Part shown: positions 26,701-35,594 of the stretch, in pieces
Layout: the number at the start of each line of letters is the position of its first letter
Numbering within the stretch: position 1 is the first letter of the stretch
NCBI GenBank assembly: GCA_018655275.1
Contig: JABIJZ010000009.1
Coordinates: 1 to 64,000, forward strand
Source: Candidatus Peregrinibacteria bacterium
Lineage (GTDB): Bacteria > Patescibacteriota > Gracilibacteria > UBA1369 > LOWO2-01-FULL-3
Direction: 5' to 3'
DNA: 64,000 nt
Position numbers and translations under genes: made by a program
Notes under the pieces: model-generated
The model's input: only the letters and a program-made list of their open reading frames with translations
Told to the model about the DNA's origin: nothing
The model's database searches: none

Positions 26701-28010
26701 TGGGTTTCGATTATTTGAAAGAAGCCATCGACTACATGTGGGGAGAAGGAACATACAACGATTGGTACTCAGAAAACAACAACGTCTACAACCAAAAACT
26801 AAAACATTATTATGAACAAGGTAAGCAAACCGAAGGGGACACAAAGCACAACGGAAGTATAGAAGGTGAATTATCAATACTACTAAGAAAACATAAAGAA
26901 GGAGAATATGTAGAAGCTCAACAATATGAAGGATTGCTTCATTTCTTGATCGAAGCCGGAAAAGGTAGTTCTGACGGAAAACTATACTTTATGATAGAAG
27001 GAGTCGCTGCAAGAAATCCAAAGACTGGAGAAACTTTGTTGAGCTTGGACAGACTGGGTTCAATTAACGGAGAGTTCTCAAATCAACTTCCGATGATGGA
27101 TTACCTCACTCACCGTTTTGTCCCAAGAAAAGGACCTGACGGGAACATCGTCCATGTTCCATGGACTATGGCTGATTACGAAAGTTGGGTGAAAACTTGG
27201 GATGCAGCTGAAGATCCAAAAAAACCATGTATGCCTAATGACGCCGTAAGGCATCACCTGTGGAATTATGTTCTAACCGACGAAAAGACGATAATCCGTA
27301 ACAACAAAGGTCTACGTAGTGCGGATCAAATGGATCATGATGATGCTCATATTATCATCCCGCTTGCGGATGAAGACTTGATTGAAGATATTACGATGTC
27401 CGCCGGCGGACGGAAAAGGTTCTTCACAAAAGAGGGATACGCCAATGCTTATCCAGGATACAATCAGTTTACAAAAACACTAGCCGATAGAGGGGAGTCT
27501 ACAAAACTAACAAACACAATAAAAGGTTTTATAAGATTCGATGGGATCATGAGTAAAAGATATGCAAAAGGTAATAATGATTACGCTAGATTAAATAAAG
27601 CTTTTTGGGATAGACCATCGGTTGTAGATTCCAGATTTACAGGATGGCATCGAGCTCAAATGCAAAATGTCATAAAGAAGATTGCTTATGCATATGGGGA
27701 TTCTGAACTCATAGACATGGTAGAGACATTACACATAGAAACCGAATCTACGCAAGATTCTGCCCAAGCAGAAAAACAAAAAGAAGTTCAACAAGCATTA
27801 GAAAACTTCGGAGAAAAATTTGAAGAAGTCACCAAAATAGACAAAGGGCAGACAATGCTAAACGTAGTTCAATCAGCAGACTTGAGTGGTATGGGAGAAG
27901 TAAAAACCCAAGAAGAAATGGCCGCGGAAAAATCACGACGTGAGGAGATGATGGGTGCAGATTCAGATTCAGATTCAACGTTCAACGATTACGCCACCGA
28001 TCTAAACTAA
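23763..28010 (+). CDS. hypothetical 1415-residue protein of the VirB6-like cluster
   Basis: Not recognised. Predicted soluble and mostly helical up to about residue 420. A beta-richer middle (about 440-640) includes GSMVVTLRHKQADVVDQSGKKEFLGWA-like wording with Gly/Asp turns. An Ala-rich linker (near 680-705) and a Pro/Gln/Asp-rich linker (near 785-815) follow, then a large C-terminal domain (about 830-1330) rich in Trp, Tyr and His. No signal peptide, transmembrane helix, Walker motif or metalloprotease signature is seen. Its stop overlaps the convergent thrS stop by 9 bp. Its size and place make it the main soluble component of the cluster. Confidence 0.8.
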   Translation: MTNKPVKPGEGEPVVDALHQAHELKARERKEFLEERLGTSGRQSLKWAEENLKKGYMGGKLDSLVRRFKAGLIHPKAFDFIIKNIARKAEERDNKKNIDIVDILINKGKSTQGLENFGANIEEVYNALHHKDEDIRDEAETFLRYFGTRKGTTEKAFLKKVANLKKLGIDHTDVTKSVEGAMAMAGINTPDSSEGVLQEIVGAEGVNTLLEPPNPENEQALKEAMHRTTEAFQNATRASEELTGFLGELKAPAESLKTKLNDPQYVERVLKMVTEDYDLLSNTIARVDDEASKAALGDFEKAWTAFSNQVKPFSATESDSMYGLFLQQKEGQESRRVLLQTIQAKVGPFMETAFSLDMEGSLQTLQREGLEENREISNQDVETSLTNVVEKYEILLPEKKSELYLKLSKKINENKQIDAALDQAVAGQETEGLYFRNHGAETVARLVDVGQTSRITGLPLFKIGEDGLIYPNEGVNIKYLEPDLNKSVDAETEERLDANGRAIPIPKDAEIVSVQYVKPDEEDIAIIRGTQKWKPIIPIKGSMVVTLRHKQADVVDQSGKKEFLGWARSENAHVEIGSKAELIELIKEQTGADATIEQGEIFLIESKIPKEYTYENMKITNVDELNKKITLAEPITYLRGEEANIASQIKNTRNRKSLSYGEFLSYLMRRQGQVFSMGVVPSAAAGAGAAAAATAAETTEAEASNVVDLNTKGLTPKETKYVASRPRTNKGRFKVFENLERIAKQAAMGRQMSSDEKFDGVEGPASDDMQAAFRQAQQSQQDDQGQPQPRQKPRPRPDDDDTNPTPQQQGFVKEEALDYDKTGMIGQTYIPEQNYLIGLWQRTRVLASDDFMGLFKSMYEYYERRWQRRSKEKYSMVGEGLPYWGTEMGRIKQQAENEEVNQNMEAMENWGEWQVQDTLRKTSNKDQAKACFQVLSKKGVIRWDDVEMWEMLNRFVPQGVRVPIPPGHDPNFQDKETGLMGFDYLKEAIDYMWGEGTYNDWYSENNNVYNQKLKHYYEQGKQTEGDTKHNGSIEGELSILLRKHKEGEYVEAQQYEGLLHFLIEAGKGSSDGKLYFMIEGVAARNPKTGETLLSLDRLGSINGEFSNQLPMMDYLTHRFVPRKGPDGNIVHVPWTMADYESWVKTWDAAEDPKKPCMPNDAVRHHLWNYVLTDEKTIIRNNKGLRSADQMDHDDAHIIIPLADEDLIEDITMSAGGRKRFFTKEGYANAYPGYNQFTKTLADRGESTKLTNTIKGFIRFDGIMSKRYAKGNNDYARLNKAFWDRPSVVDSRFTGWHRAQMQNVIKKIAYAYGDSELIDMVETLHIETESTQDSAQAEKQKEVQQALENFGEKFEEVTKIDKGQTMLNVVQSADLSGMGEVKTQEEMAAEKSRREEMMGADSDSDSTFNDYATDLN

Positions 28011-29756
28011 GCTCTCTTTCACAATCTTTTTGACGAATTTATCCAAAGAATAATCCTTCTGCTTTTTAGTCGCATAATCACGAACTGCAACACCTCCACT
28101 TTCAACTTCCTTTTCTCCAATAACGAGCATATAAGGAACTTTCATAAGTTCAGCATTTCGGATTTTCTTTCCAAGTGATTCAGCTGATGTATCAATATCA
28201 ACTCGCACTCCAGCATCTTTCAACTCAGAAACAACCTTGTCAGCGTATTTCATGAATTTGTCGCTCACAGGAAGAACACGAACCTGATCCGGAGCCAACC
28301 AAGCAGGAAAAGCTCCCGCATAATGCTCAATCAAAATTCCCAAAAATCTCTCAATAGATCCATAAACAGTTCGGTGCAACATCACAGGCCGATGAGCCTT
28401 GCCGTCTTCTCCGGTGTATTCCATCTCAAACCGTTCAGGCATAGAAAAATCCAACTGCAAAGTCCCACACTGCCATGTCCGTCCCAAACAATCTGCCAAA
28501 TGGAAATCAAATTTTGGCCCATAAAAAGCCCCGTCAGCCTCATTCAAAACATATTCAATTTTTTCTTCCTTCAAAACGTCCATCATTGTTTTTTCAGCGA
28601 AATCCCACATTTTATCAGAACCAATAGACTTGTAAGGACGAGTCGATAACTCAATATGGTATTCAAAACCAAAATGCTCATAAACTTCAGCAAACAAACG
28701 CAAAACCTTCTTCAGCTCATCCTTGACTTGATCCTCTCGACAGAAAATATGTGCATCATCTTGGACGAAATTTCGAACTCGGAAAAGCCCGTGCAAAACC
28801 CCAGAAAGCTCATGCCGATGCACAAGCCCGAGCTCTGCCCAACGATAAGGTAGGTCACGGTAAGAATGCGTTTTGTTCTTGTAAATCAAAATTCCTCCAG
28901 GACAATTCATAGGTTTCACCGCATATTTCGCATCGTCAATCTCAGTGAAATACATATTGTCGCCATAGTTGTCCCAATGCCCACTTTGATGCCACAATTC
29001 TTCATTCAAAATCATAGGTGTCTCAACACGTTCATATTCATATTTTTTGTGAATTTTGTACCAATATTCCATCATCTGATTTTTGAGCCTAATCCCTCTC
29101 GGATGAAAGAACGGAAACCCTGGCCCTTCCTCATGAAAACTAAACAAATCCATATCTTTTCCAAGCCTTCGGTGGTCTCGTTTCTTAGCTTCCTTCAACA
29201 TATGCAGATGTTCAGCCAATTCCTCCTTTGAAGCAAAACAAACTCCGTAAATCCTCTGCAACATTTTATTTTCCTCATCACCTTTCCAGTAAGCTCCAGC
29301 GATCGATGTAAGTTTGAAATTTCCGACCTTTCCTGTCGATTCGACATGAGGCCCTTTACACATATCAACAAACTGGATCTTTCCGTCATTATGCGAAATG
29401 TTTTCATAAAACCCGATTTCTTTCTCACCATCTTTTTTCAAATCCTCAACCATCTCAATCTTATAATCTTGCCCAAATTCCTCCAAAAACTTCAAAGCTT
29501 TGGCAATGGGCAGCTCCTTTTTCTCAAACTTCTGATTTTGCTTAACTATCTGGTTCATCTTTTTCTCAATCAATGGCAAATCCTCAGGGATCAACGTTCG
29601 CGGCAAGTCGAAATCATAATAAAATCCGTTTTCGATCGCAGGTCCAATCGCCAGTTTCGCTTCTGGAAACATTTGAAGGACAGCTTGCGCAAGCACATGA
29701 GAACATGAATGCCTCATCGCTTCTACATCGACTTTTTGGTTGCCTTTCGCTGCCAT
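28002..29756 (-). CDS. thrS: threonyl-tRNA synthetase without TGS domain
   Basis: Class II synthetase that charges tRNA-Thr. The editing domain is present, with HSCSHVLAQA (HxxxH) and CKGPHV. The catalytic core has motif 2 (VHRHELSGVLHGLFRVRNFVQDDAH), zinc-ligand Cys in MNCPGG, the second-site TWQCGTLQLDF, motif 3 (HRTVYGSIERFLGILIEHYAG) and the anticodon-binding domain (VRVLPVSDKFMKYA). The protein begins directly at the editing domain: the ubiquitin-like TGS domain found in most bacterial ThrRS (about 640 residues) is missing, giving 584. Divergent from recF, whose promoter overlaps this start. Confidence 0.96.
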   Translation of the reverse strand: MAAKGNQKVDVEAMRHSCSHVLAQAVLQMFPEAKLAIGPAIENGFYYDFDLPRTLIPEDLPLIEKKMNQIVKQNQKFEKKELPIAKALKFLEEFGQDYKIEMVEDLKKDGEKEIGFYENISHNDGKIQFVDMCKGPHVESTGKVGNFKLTSIAGAYWKGDEENKMLQRIYGVCFASKEELAEHLHMLKEAKKRDHRRLGKDMDLFSFHEEGPGFPFFHPRGIRLKNQMMEYWYKIHKKYEYERVETPMILNEELWHQSGHWDNYGDNMYFTEIDDAKYAVKPMNCPGGILIYKNKTHSYRDLPYRWAELGLVHRHELSGVLHGLFRVRNFVQDDAHIFCREDQVKDELKKVLRLFAEVYEHFGFEYHIELSTRPYKSIGSDKMWDFAEKTMMDVLKEEKIEYVLNEADGAFYGPKFDFHLADCLGRTWQCGTLQLDFSMPERFEMEYTGEDGKAHRPVMLHRTVYGSIERFLGILIEHYAGAFPAWLAPDQVRVLPVSDKFMKYADKVVSELKDAGVRVDIDTSAESLGKKIRNAELMKVPYMLVIGEKEVESGGVAVRDYATKKQKDYSLDKFVKKIVKESLV

Positions 29757-29764
29757 TGTATAAT
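29736..29764 (+). promoter_or_regulatory. promoter of recF
   Basis: TTGGTT (29736-29741), 17-bp spacer, perfect TATAAT (29759-29764). It overlaps the 5' end of divergent thrS and leaves about 24 nt of leader. Confidence 0.65.
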
Positions 29765-29794
29765 CGGTTAGTAATAAAGTAGATAAAGCTTAGT

Positions 29795-30886
29795 ATGAAA
29801 CTCCTTAAACTTCAACTTCAAAACTTCAGGAATTACGACAAATATAATCTGGAATTTGACGAATCGAACAACATTTTTATTTTGCTTGGAGAAAACGGCA
29901 AAGGCAAAACCAACATCCTCGAATCGATTTTTATGCTTTCCACAGGAAAGACTTTTCGGAATGTAGACCAAGACAGCATGATCAAATGGGGCTTCGATTT
30001 CTTTACAACAAAAGGCGAAATCCAAGAAAACCCAGACGACGAAACCACCGAAATAGAGGTCTCGTACTCAAATTACCCACGCAAACAAAAAATCTTCAAA
30101 ATCAACGAGGTAAGCAAAAAACATTACGAATATCTCGGCAATTTCATAACAGTAATTTTCCACCCAAAAGACATAAACCTCCTATACTTAGAACCTTCGC
30201 TCAGAAGAAAATACCTCAACCTGCTTCTCGCCCAAACAGACAAATACTATCTGGAAGCCCTCAGCAATTACCACAAAATCAAAAAACAAAGAAACGCTCT
30301 CCTAGATGAAATATCAGAGGGTACCAAATCGGTATCGGAATTGGACGTCTGGGATGAGAAAATAGCAAAAGAAGGAACATTCATTATAGAAAAACGACAA
30401 AAATTCGTCGATTTCTTAAACAAAAAAATCAAACCCACCTACCGCAAAATATCAGGAGGAAAAGAAGAAATCTTCGTGAAATACAAAAGCCAAATCTCAA
30501 CAGAAACCGAAGAGGAGCTCCTGGACAACTATCTTCGCAAACTCAAACTAAAAAGAGACAAGGACATCCGTTACGGCACTACAAGTTTGGGCCCACACAG
30601 AGACGATATCGAATTTTACTTAGACGACCATCTTTTCCATGAATGTGCATCAAGAGGGGAGGCCAGAACCCTAATAATCTCCCTAAAAATCTCAGAAATC
30701 ACCTTCATAGAAAAAGAAACAAAATCATCTCCAATCCTACTCCTCGATGATGTTTTCTCAGAGTTGGATGAAAATCGCCAAAAACACCTCTTCGAAGCGA
30801 TAAAAAACTGCCAAACAATCATCACTGCGGCCGAAAAATCACACATAAAAGCGGCCGAGTCAGACTCCAAAACAATCCACCTATAA
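29795..30886 (+). CDS. recF: DNA replication and repair protein RecF
   Basis: SMC-like ABC ATPase of the RecFOR pathway that helps load RecA at gaps. The 363 residues show MKLLKLQLQNFRNY, the Walker A loop GENGKGKTN, the ABC signature as ASRGEARTLI and Walker B LLLDDVFSELD followed by the D-loop. The central arm is coiled coil as expected. Length is normal. It is not next to dnaN or gyrB here, unlike many bacteria; it has its own promoter and stands alone. Confidence 0.95.
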   Translation: MKLLKLQLQNFRNYDKYNLEFDESNNIFILLGENGKGKTNILESIFMLSTGKTFRNVDQDSMIKWGFDFFTTKGEIQENPDDETTEIEVSYSNYPRKQKIFKINEVSKKHYEYLGNFITVIFHPKDINLLYLEPSLRRKYLNLLLAQTDKYYLEALSNYHKIKKQRNALLDEISEGTKSVSELDVWDEKIAKEGTFIIEKRQKFVDFLNKKIKPTYRKISGGKEEIFVKYKSQISTETEEELLDNYLRKLKLKRDKDIRYGTTSLGPHRDDIEFYLDDHLFHECASRGEARTLIISLKISEITFIEKETKSSPILLLDDVFSELDENRQKHLFEAIKNCQTIITAAEKSHIKAAESDSKTIHL

Positions 30887-30930
30887 GGCTCGTCAGACCT
30901 GTCACAGGGCTAGCGCAAACCCGCCAAATA

Positions 30931-30939
30931 TGGTATAAT
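30931..30939 (+). promoter_or_regulatory. extended -10 promoter directly before the PrsW-like gene
   Basis: TGG-TATAAT, with the ATG beginning at 30946, six bases past the -10 box. The transcript should start at or next to the A of the start codon (leaderless). No convincing -35 is present. Confidence 0.6.
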
Positions 30940-30945
30940 TACCTA

Positions 30946-31863
30946 ATGAGTAATACTATACAAATATTGGGTTCAATCATTTTAGCAACCATACCGGCAT
31001 TGGCATGGGGATTGCTTTTCTACCTGAAACGGCCAGAAGATAGAAGGCTCAGCGTATTGACGTTTCTCGCAGGAGGACTGGCTGTAGCGCCAATTCTTCT
31101 ATACAAACTATCTTGGGACTACATCCCTTGGCTAAATGCATTTAAATTCGCAGAAAACTATCAAAATGATTTATTGGGAATGGGCAGCATAGTGACCATC
31201 CCCCTTAGCGTGATCATAACTTTCATGTTTGTTGGTGTTATAGAAGAGGTGATGAAGTATTTTGCTGTCAAAAGTGTAGATAGCAACAAACTCCTAACAG
31301 TAGACGATGCGATCGAATTCTTTATCATAGCGGCACTGGGATTCTCATTCACAGAAAACATCCTGTATTTCTACAACATATGGCTTGCAGAAGGAGCTGC
31401 CCATCTGTTCATTCCATTCCTGTTCCGTTCAGGCTTCTCAACATTCGCTCACATAATGTTCTCAGGAATCTTCGGTTACTATTATGGGGTGGCACATTTC
31501 GCAAAACCAATCTTACAAGAAGAAATAAAAGCAAATAGACGACATTGGACAATCTGGTTTCACAAAACTCTTTCAATCAGAAAAATCCGATTATTCCACG
31601 AAGAAAAAATAGCAGAAGGATTTCTCTTAGCGGTAGGCCTTCATGCAATCTTCAACATCTTCTTGGAGATCAACGCGACCTTTTTGACAGTTCCATTCCT
31701 AGTAGGTGGGTACATCACACTTACTTATCTGTTTTCAAAGAAAAATAATCACAAAAAATACGGAAAACTTCTGGAAGGATCTCGGAACCATTCGGCGAAT
31801 CCACACAAAAACTATTTCCATAGTCTAAGAAAATTAATAGATCGCAGGGACTTGCAGAATTAA
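30946..31863 (+). CDS. PrsW-family intramembrane metalloprotease
   Basis: Polytopic membrane protein of 305 residues, about eight helices. The family catalytic motifs are visible: EEVMKYF (EExxK) in one helix, [12 protein letters not shown] (FxxxEN) in the next, and histidines in the helices [17 protein letters not shown] and [13 protein letters not shown], which match the H-rich third and fourth motifs. PrsW cleaves the anti-sigma factor RsiW in Bacillus; the substrate here is unknown and no anti-sigma gene is adjacent. The C-terminal 45 residues are basic and hydrophilic. Confidence 0.9.
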   Translation: MSNTIQILGSIILATIPALAWGLLFYLKRPEDRRLSVLTFLAGGLAVAPILLYKLSWDYIPWLNAFKFAENYQNDLLGMGSIVTIPLSVIITFMFVGVIEEVMKYFAVKSVDSNKLLTVDDAIEFFIIAALGFSFTENILYFYNIWLAEGAAHLFIPFLFRSGFSTFAHIMFSGIFGYYYGVAHFAKPILQEEIKANRRHWTIWFHKTLSIRKIRLFHEEKIAEGFLLAVGLHAIFNIFLEINATFLTVPFLVGGYITLTYLFSKKNNHKKYGKLLEGSRNHSANPHKNYFHSLRKLIDRRDLQN

Positions 31864-31880
31864 TAAACTTCTGGTAAACT
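31852..31880 (+). promoter_or_regulatory. promoter of uvrA
   Basis: TTGCAG (31852-31857), 17-bp spacer, TAAACT (31875-31880) preceded by TGG (extended -10). The -35 lies inside the end of the upstream gene. Confidence 0.5.
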
Positions 31881-31906
31881 ACCCCGCACGTGATTTAATT
31901 CAATTT

Positions 31907-34798
31907 ATGAACAAAGATAAGATAGTAATTAGAGGTGCACGTTTGCATAATCTGAAAAATATTGATGTGGAAATCCCCCGCGATAAACTGACTGTTATCA
32001 CAGGTTTATCAGGCTCAGGGAAGTCATCATTGGCCTTCGATACAATCTATGCAGAAGGGCAAAGAAGGTACGTAGAAAGCCTTTCAACATACGCACGTCA
32101 ATTTCTTCAATTAACAGAAAAACCAGATGTAGATTCTATAGATGGTCTATCTCCAGCGATTTCAATTGACCAAAAAACTGCCCCAAGAAACCCACGTTCA
32201 ACAGTAGGTACAGTCACAGAAATATACGACTACTTGAGGCTACTTTACGCAAAAGTTGGAACACCACACTGTCCAGAATGCGGAGGAGTAATAGAAAGAC
32301 AATCAGCAACTCAAATCACAGAAGAAATCTCGCGCATGAAGGAAGGAGGCAAAATATTGATACTTGCCCCATTAGTAAGAGGAAAAAAAGGACGCCACGA
32401 AAGAGTTATTGAAAACATAAAAAAAGAAGGATTTGTTCGTCTCAGAATAGACGGCGAAGTTTATCCAGTAACAGAAGCTTTTGACCTAGATGAGAACAAA
32501 AAACACTCAATAGAAATAGTTGTGGACAGATTGGTCATAAAAGACCTCAAAGCCCAAACCAAAAAGCTCTCTTCAGGCCAGGAAATCGAGCTGCCAAATC
32601 CAAACAGATCAAGATTAGCAGATTCAGTCGAAACGGCCCTTAGATACGGAGACGGCATCATAAGCATCCAAGACAACGACACCAAAAAAGAAAAAGTATA
32701 TTCAGAACTACTGGCATGTCCAAAATGTAATTTCTCATTATCAGAAATATCACCAAGGATGTTCTCATTCAACAGTCCACATGGAGCATGTTCAACATGT
32801 CACGGACTCGGAACAAAACTCGAAATAGATCCAGACCTCGTCATCCCAAATCCAAAATTAACATTAGCGGAAGGCGCAATAATGCCGTGGTCAGCCACAA
32901 CATCGCACCTAACTTGGTACAACAGAATCCTAGAAGCTGTCGCAAAAAAACACGAATTTTCAATGGATAAAGCCGTGGAAAAACTATCAGAAGAAATAAT
33001 GGATATGGTCCTCTACGGCACAGGCGACGACGAAAAATATAAGGTCAATATCGGCCAAGAAAACCCAGAATCTAACTTCGTAGGGGAGTACGAAACTTCA
33101 TTTGAAGGAGTAATCCCAAACCTCGAAAGACGATACCGAGAAACTGATTCTGACTACGTCAGAAAGAAAATAGAAGAATACATGAGGATATTGGAATGTC
33201 CGACGTGCAAAGGCCACCGTCTAAAGCCAGAGATTCTAGCGATAACAGTTGGAGATCGATCAATCATCGATATCACAAACATGTCAGTAAAAGAAGCCGT
33301 AGACTACGTTCAAACCCTGAAATTAACAGACACAGAAGCAAAAATCGCAAAATTAATCCTACAAGAAATATCAAATAGACTTGGTTTCTTGCAGGACGTT
33401 GGATTGTCATACCTAACTCTGGACAGACGTGCCAACACATTATCAGGAGGAGAGGCCCAAAGAATCCGTCTTGCAACGCAAATCGGATCGAAGCTCTCAG
33501 GCGTTATCTACGTATTGGACGAACCTTCTATCGGCTTGCATCAAAACGACAACGAGAAGCTGATTAAAACGTTGATTTCCCTAAGAGACATAGGAAATAC
33601 GGTGATAGTTGTCGAACACGATGTAGATACAATGCTTGTCGCAGATCATATCCTGGACATAGGTCCCGGCGCAGGAAAACACGGAGGCGAAGTCACCGCA
33701 GAAGGCACCCCCGAAGAAATCAAGAAAAATAAAAACTCAGTAACAGGCCAATATCTATCCGGAGAGAAAAAAATAGCAATTCCAAAAACCAGAAGAAAAA
33801 ACAACGGACACTCAATCAAAATTACAAAAGCATCAGAGCACAATCTAAAAGATGTATCAGTGGAACTTCCCTTAGGAGTATTCATAGGGATCTCAGGTGT
33901 TTCAGGCTCAGGAAAATCAACATTGATCAACGAAATCTTGGTAAAAAGCGTTTCAAAGGAGCTTCACGGTTCAAAAGTAACTCCAGGCGCCCATGAAAAA
34001 ATCGAAAACCTAGAACACATCGACAAAATCATAAACATCGACCAATCACCAATAGGACGAACTCCAAGATCAAATCCCGCCACATATACGGGTGTATTCA
34101 CCGATATCAGAGATGTCTTCGCCCAAACACCAGAGTCACGACTCAGAGGCTACAAAGCCGGAAGATTCAGCTTCAATGTAAAAGGAGGCCGATGTGAAGA
34201 CTGCCGAGGAGATGGTATCAAAAAAATCGAAATGCACTTCTTACCAGACATATATATTCCGTGCGAAACATGTAAAGGCCAAAGATACAACACAGAAACC
34301 TTAGAAGTGAAATACAGAAGCAAAACCATCGCCGAAATCTTAAATATGACCGTAGACGAAGCTTCAGAGTTCTTTGCAGCCATACCCTCGATAAAAAACA
34401 AACTAAAGGTCTTAGGCGAAGTAGGAATCGGCTATATCCACCTTGGACAACCTGCCACTACTTTATCAGGTGGGGAAGCCCAAAGGATCAAACTAGCTAC
34501 CGAGCTTTCAAAACGTTCTACAGGTAAAACTCTCTATATTTTGGACGAACCTACAGTTGGTCTTCACTTTGACGACGTAAAAAAACTCCTCAAAGTTCTC
34601 CAAAAGCTAGTCGACAAAGGAAACACAGTCCTAACAATCGAACACAACCTGGATGTAATCAAATCTGTGGACCATGTCATAGATCTAGGCCCAGAAGGCG
34701 GAGACAAAGGAGGTGAAATCATCGCAGAAGGAACTCCAGAACAGGTTGCAAAGCACAAAGCTTCATACACAGGCAAATGGCTCAAAAAAGTACTTTAA
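31907..34798 (+). CDS. uvrA: excinuclease ABC subunit A
   Basis: Damage-recognition ATPase of nucleotide excision repair. The 963 residues hold two ABC modules: Walker [13 protein letters not shown] and [11 protein letters not shown]; signature LSGGEAQRI in both halves; Walker [12 protein letters not shown] and [11 protein letters not shown]. The zinc modules are intact (CPECGG; CPKCNF with [16 protein letters not shown] with [10 protein letters not shown]). The UvrB-binding and insertion domains are of normal size. It is transcribed alone; uvrB and uvrC are not in the window. Confidence 0.98.
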   Translation: MNKDKIVIRGARLHNLKNIDVEIPRDKLTVITGLSGSGKSSLAFDTIYAEGQRRYVESLSTYARQFLQLTEKPDVDSIDGLSPAISIDQKTAPRNPRSTVGTVTEIYDYLRLLYAKVGTPHCPECGGVIERQSATQITEEISRMKEGGKILILAPLVRGKKGRHERVIENIKKEGFVRLRIDGEVYPVTEAFDLDENKKHSIEIVVDRLVIKDLKAQTKKLSSGQEIELPNPNRSRLADSVETALRYGDGIISIQDNDTKKEKVYSELLACPKCNFSLSEISPRMFSFNSPHGACSTCHGLGTKLEIDPDLVIPNPKLTLAEGAIMPWSATTSHLTWYNRILEAVAKKHEFSMDKAVEKLSEEIMDMVLYGTGDDEKYKVNIGQENPESNFVGEYETSFEGVIPNLERRYRETDSDYVRKKIEEYMRILECPTCKGHRLKPEILAITVGDRSIIDITNMSVKEAVDYVQTLKLTDTEAKIAKLILQEISNRLGFLQDVGLSYLTLDRRANTLSGGEAQRIRLATQIGSKLSGVIYVLDEPSIGLHQNDNEKLIKTLISLRDIGNTVIVVEHDVDTMLVADHILDIGPGAGKHGGEVTAEGTPEEIKKNKNSVTGQYLSGEKKIAIPKTRRKNNGHSIKITKASEHNLKDVSVELPLGVFIGISGVSGSGKSTLINEILVKSVSKELHGSKVTPGAHEKIENLEHIDKIINIDQSPIGRTPRSNPATYTGVFTDIRDVFAQTPESRLRGYKAGRFSFNVKGGRCEDCRGDGIKKIEMHFLPDIYIPCETCKGQRYNTETLEVKYRSKTIAEILNMTVDEASEFFAAIPSIKNKLKVLGEVGIGYIHLGQPATTLSGGEAQRIKLATELSKRSTGKTLYILDEPTVGLHFDDVKKLLKVLQKLVDKGNTVLTIEHNLDVIKSVDHVIDLGPEGGDKGGEIIAEGTPEQVAKHKASYTGKWLKKVL

Positions 34799-34820
34799 AC
34801 CTGTTAGCCCCTTTGTTAGG

Positions 34821-34860
34821 CTTTAATAGAGTTTAATAAACTTTAATGAACTTTAATAAA
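34821..34860 (+). repeat. four tandem 10-bp repeats upstream of the HTH gene
   Basis: CTTTAATAGA, GTTTAATAAA, CTTTAATGAA and CTTTAATAAA in exact 10-bp register; a fifth CTTTAATAAA lies at 34961-34970, 110 bp (eleven units) from the fourth. The unit is near one helical turn, so the sites face one side of the DNA. The rest of the 34799-35015 spacer is AT-rich, with a -10-like GATAAAAT near 34985; nothing else is seen. Confidence 0.8.
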
Positions 34861-35015
34861 AAGCGGTCGATTTGCGTCAAATTAAATGGACTTTACATAA
34901 ATATTGTAAAATTGTCTGAATTATGATAAATTGCTATCACTTTGAATGATCTTTAATAAAGTTTGCTAAAAGCGGCTCGGGTGTGATAAAATCAACTGGA
35001 ATTTAGTCAAATTGA

Positions 35016-35312
35016 ATGATGGAAAAATTCCTTACATCCGAACAAGTAGCAACACTTCTGCAGATACATCCCTTCACAGTACTAAAGTACTTAAAAAGCG
35101 GTAAACTTCCTGGTGTTAAAATAGGAAGAATGTACCGAATCAAAGAAAGTGATGTAGAAAAGTTTCTGGGAGGAGCAGCAATCAAGGCTGACCCCCCGAA
35201 GCCTGACGGCACCCCCGAATCTGTTGCCAAATCTAGAACGAAGCCGAAGCCAAAGAAAAAACAAGAGAAAGATCCTTCACCTCCTCAAAAAGACAACTAC
35301 TACCTCATATAA
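35016..35312 (+). CDS. excisionase-type helix-turn-helix DNA-binding protein
   Basis: 98 residues. Residues 4-52 form a MerR-like HTH_17 domain (FLTSEQVATLLQIHPFTVLKYLK then GKLPGVKIGRMYRIKESDVEKFL). The tail is Lys/Pro-rich and disordered. Such proteins act as small regulators or as recombination directionality factors; no integrase or phage gene is nearby, so a regulatory role is more likely. The phased repeats upstream are its most obvious binding site, suggesting autoregulation. The ATG at 35019 is an equally possible start. Confidence 0.85.
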   Translation: MMEKFLTSEQVATLLQIHPFTVLKYLKSGKLPGVKIGRMYRIKESDVEKFLGGAAIKADPPKPDGTPESVAKSRTKPKPKKKQEKDPSPPQKDNYYLI

Positions 35313-35345
35313 AAACGACCAATCCCTCACGGTCATCTCACTCCT

Positions 35346-35519
35346 ATGGTTATACACTGCCTCACATGCGGGAAATCTATATCAAGTCGCCAATTGGCTT
35401 GTCCTTACTGCAAAGCAGAAGTAACAGATCTAACTTTGGGAGCGAACGGGATCGAGTACAAAGAAAAGATATCAGAGAAAGTGAAGATAGGTTTCTTGCA
35501 CGCATTAGCTCGTAAATGA
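35346..35519 (+). CDS. 57-residue zinc-ribbon microprotein
   Basis: ATG at 35346, TGA at 35517-35519. The product begins MVIHCLTCGKS and continues LACPYCKAEV, giving two CxxC knuckles 14 residues apart, the layout of a small zinc ribbon, followed by a polar, helix-prone tail (YKEKISEKVKIGFLHALARK). It follows the HTH gene by 33 bp and may be cotranscribed. Function unknown; a role as a regulator or a rubredoxin-like subunit cannot be told apart. A strong terminator follows. Confidence 0.7.
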   Translation: MVIHCLTCGKSISSRQLACPYCKAEVTDLTLGANGIEYKEKISEKVKIGFLHALARK

Positions 35520-35564
35520 CAACTTAAATATAAAAATCTTCAGCCCTTAAGCCTAGAAAAGCCC

Positions 35565-35592
35565 AAAAACTCCCCAAGCCCGGGGAGTTTTT
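35565..35592. terminator. bidirectional intrinsic terminator
   Basis: AAAAACTCCCC-AAGCCC-GGGGAGTTTTT: an eight-base GC-containing stem flanked by A and T runs, usable on both strands. It ends the HTH/zinc-ribbon transcript and, on the other strand, the giant-protein operon. Confidence 0.9.
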
Positions 35593-35594
35593 AG

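Noticed and set aside
17582-28010. A complete type IV secretion or conjugation locus
   Set aside because: Only a VirB6-like protein is recognised; no VirB4, VirD4, relaxase or pilin of that system is present.
35016-35312. Phage or integrative element marked by the excisionase-type gene
   Set aside because: No integrase, attachment repeats or phage genes on either side; flanked by uvrA and a zinc-ribbon gene.
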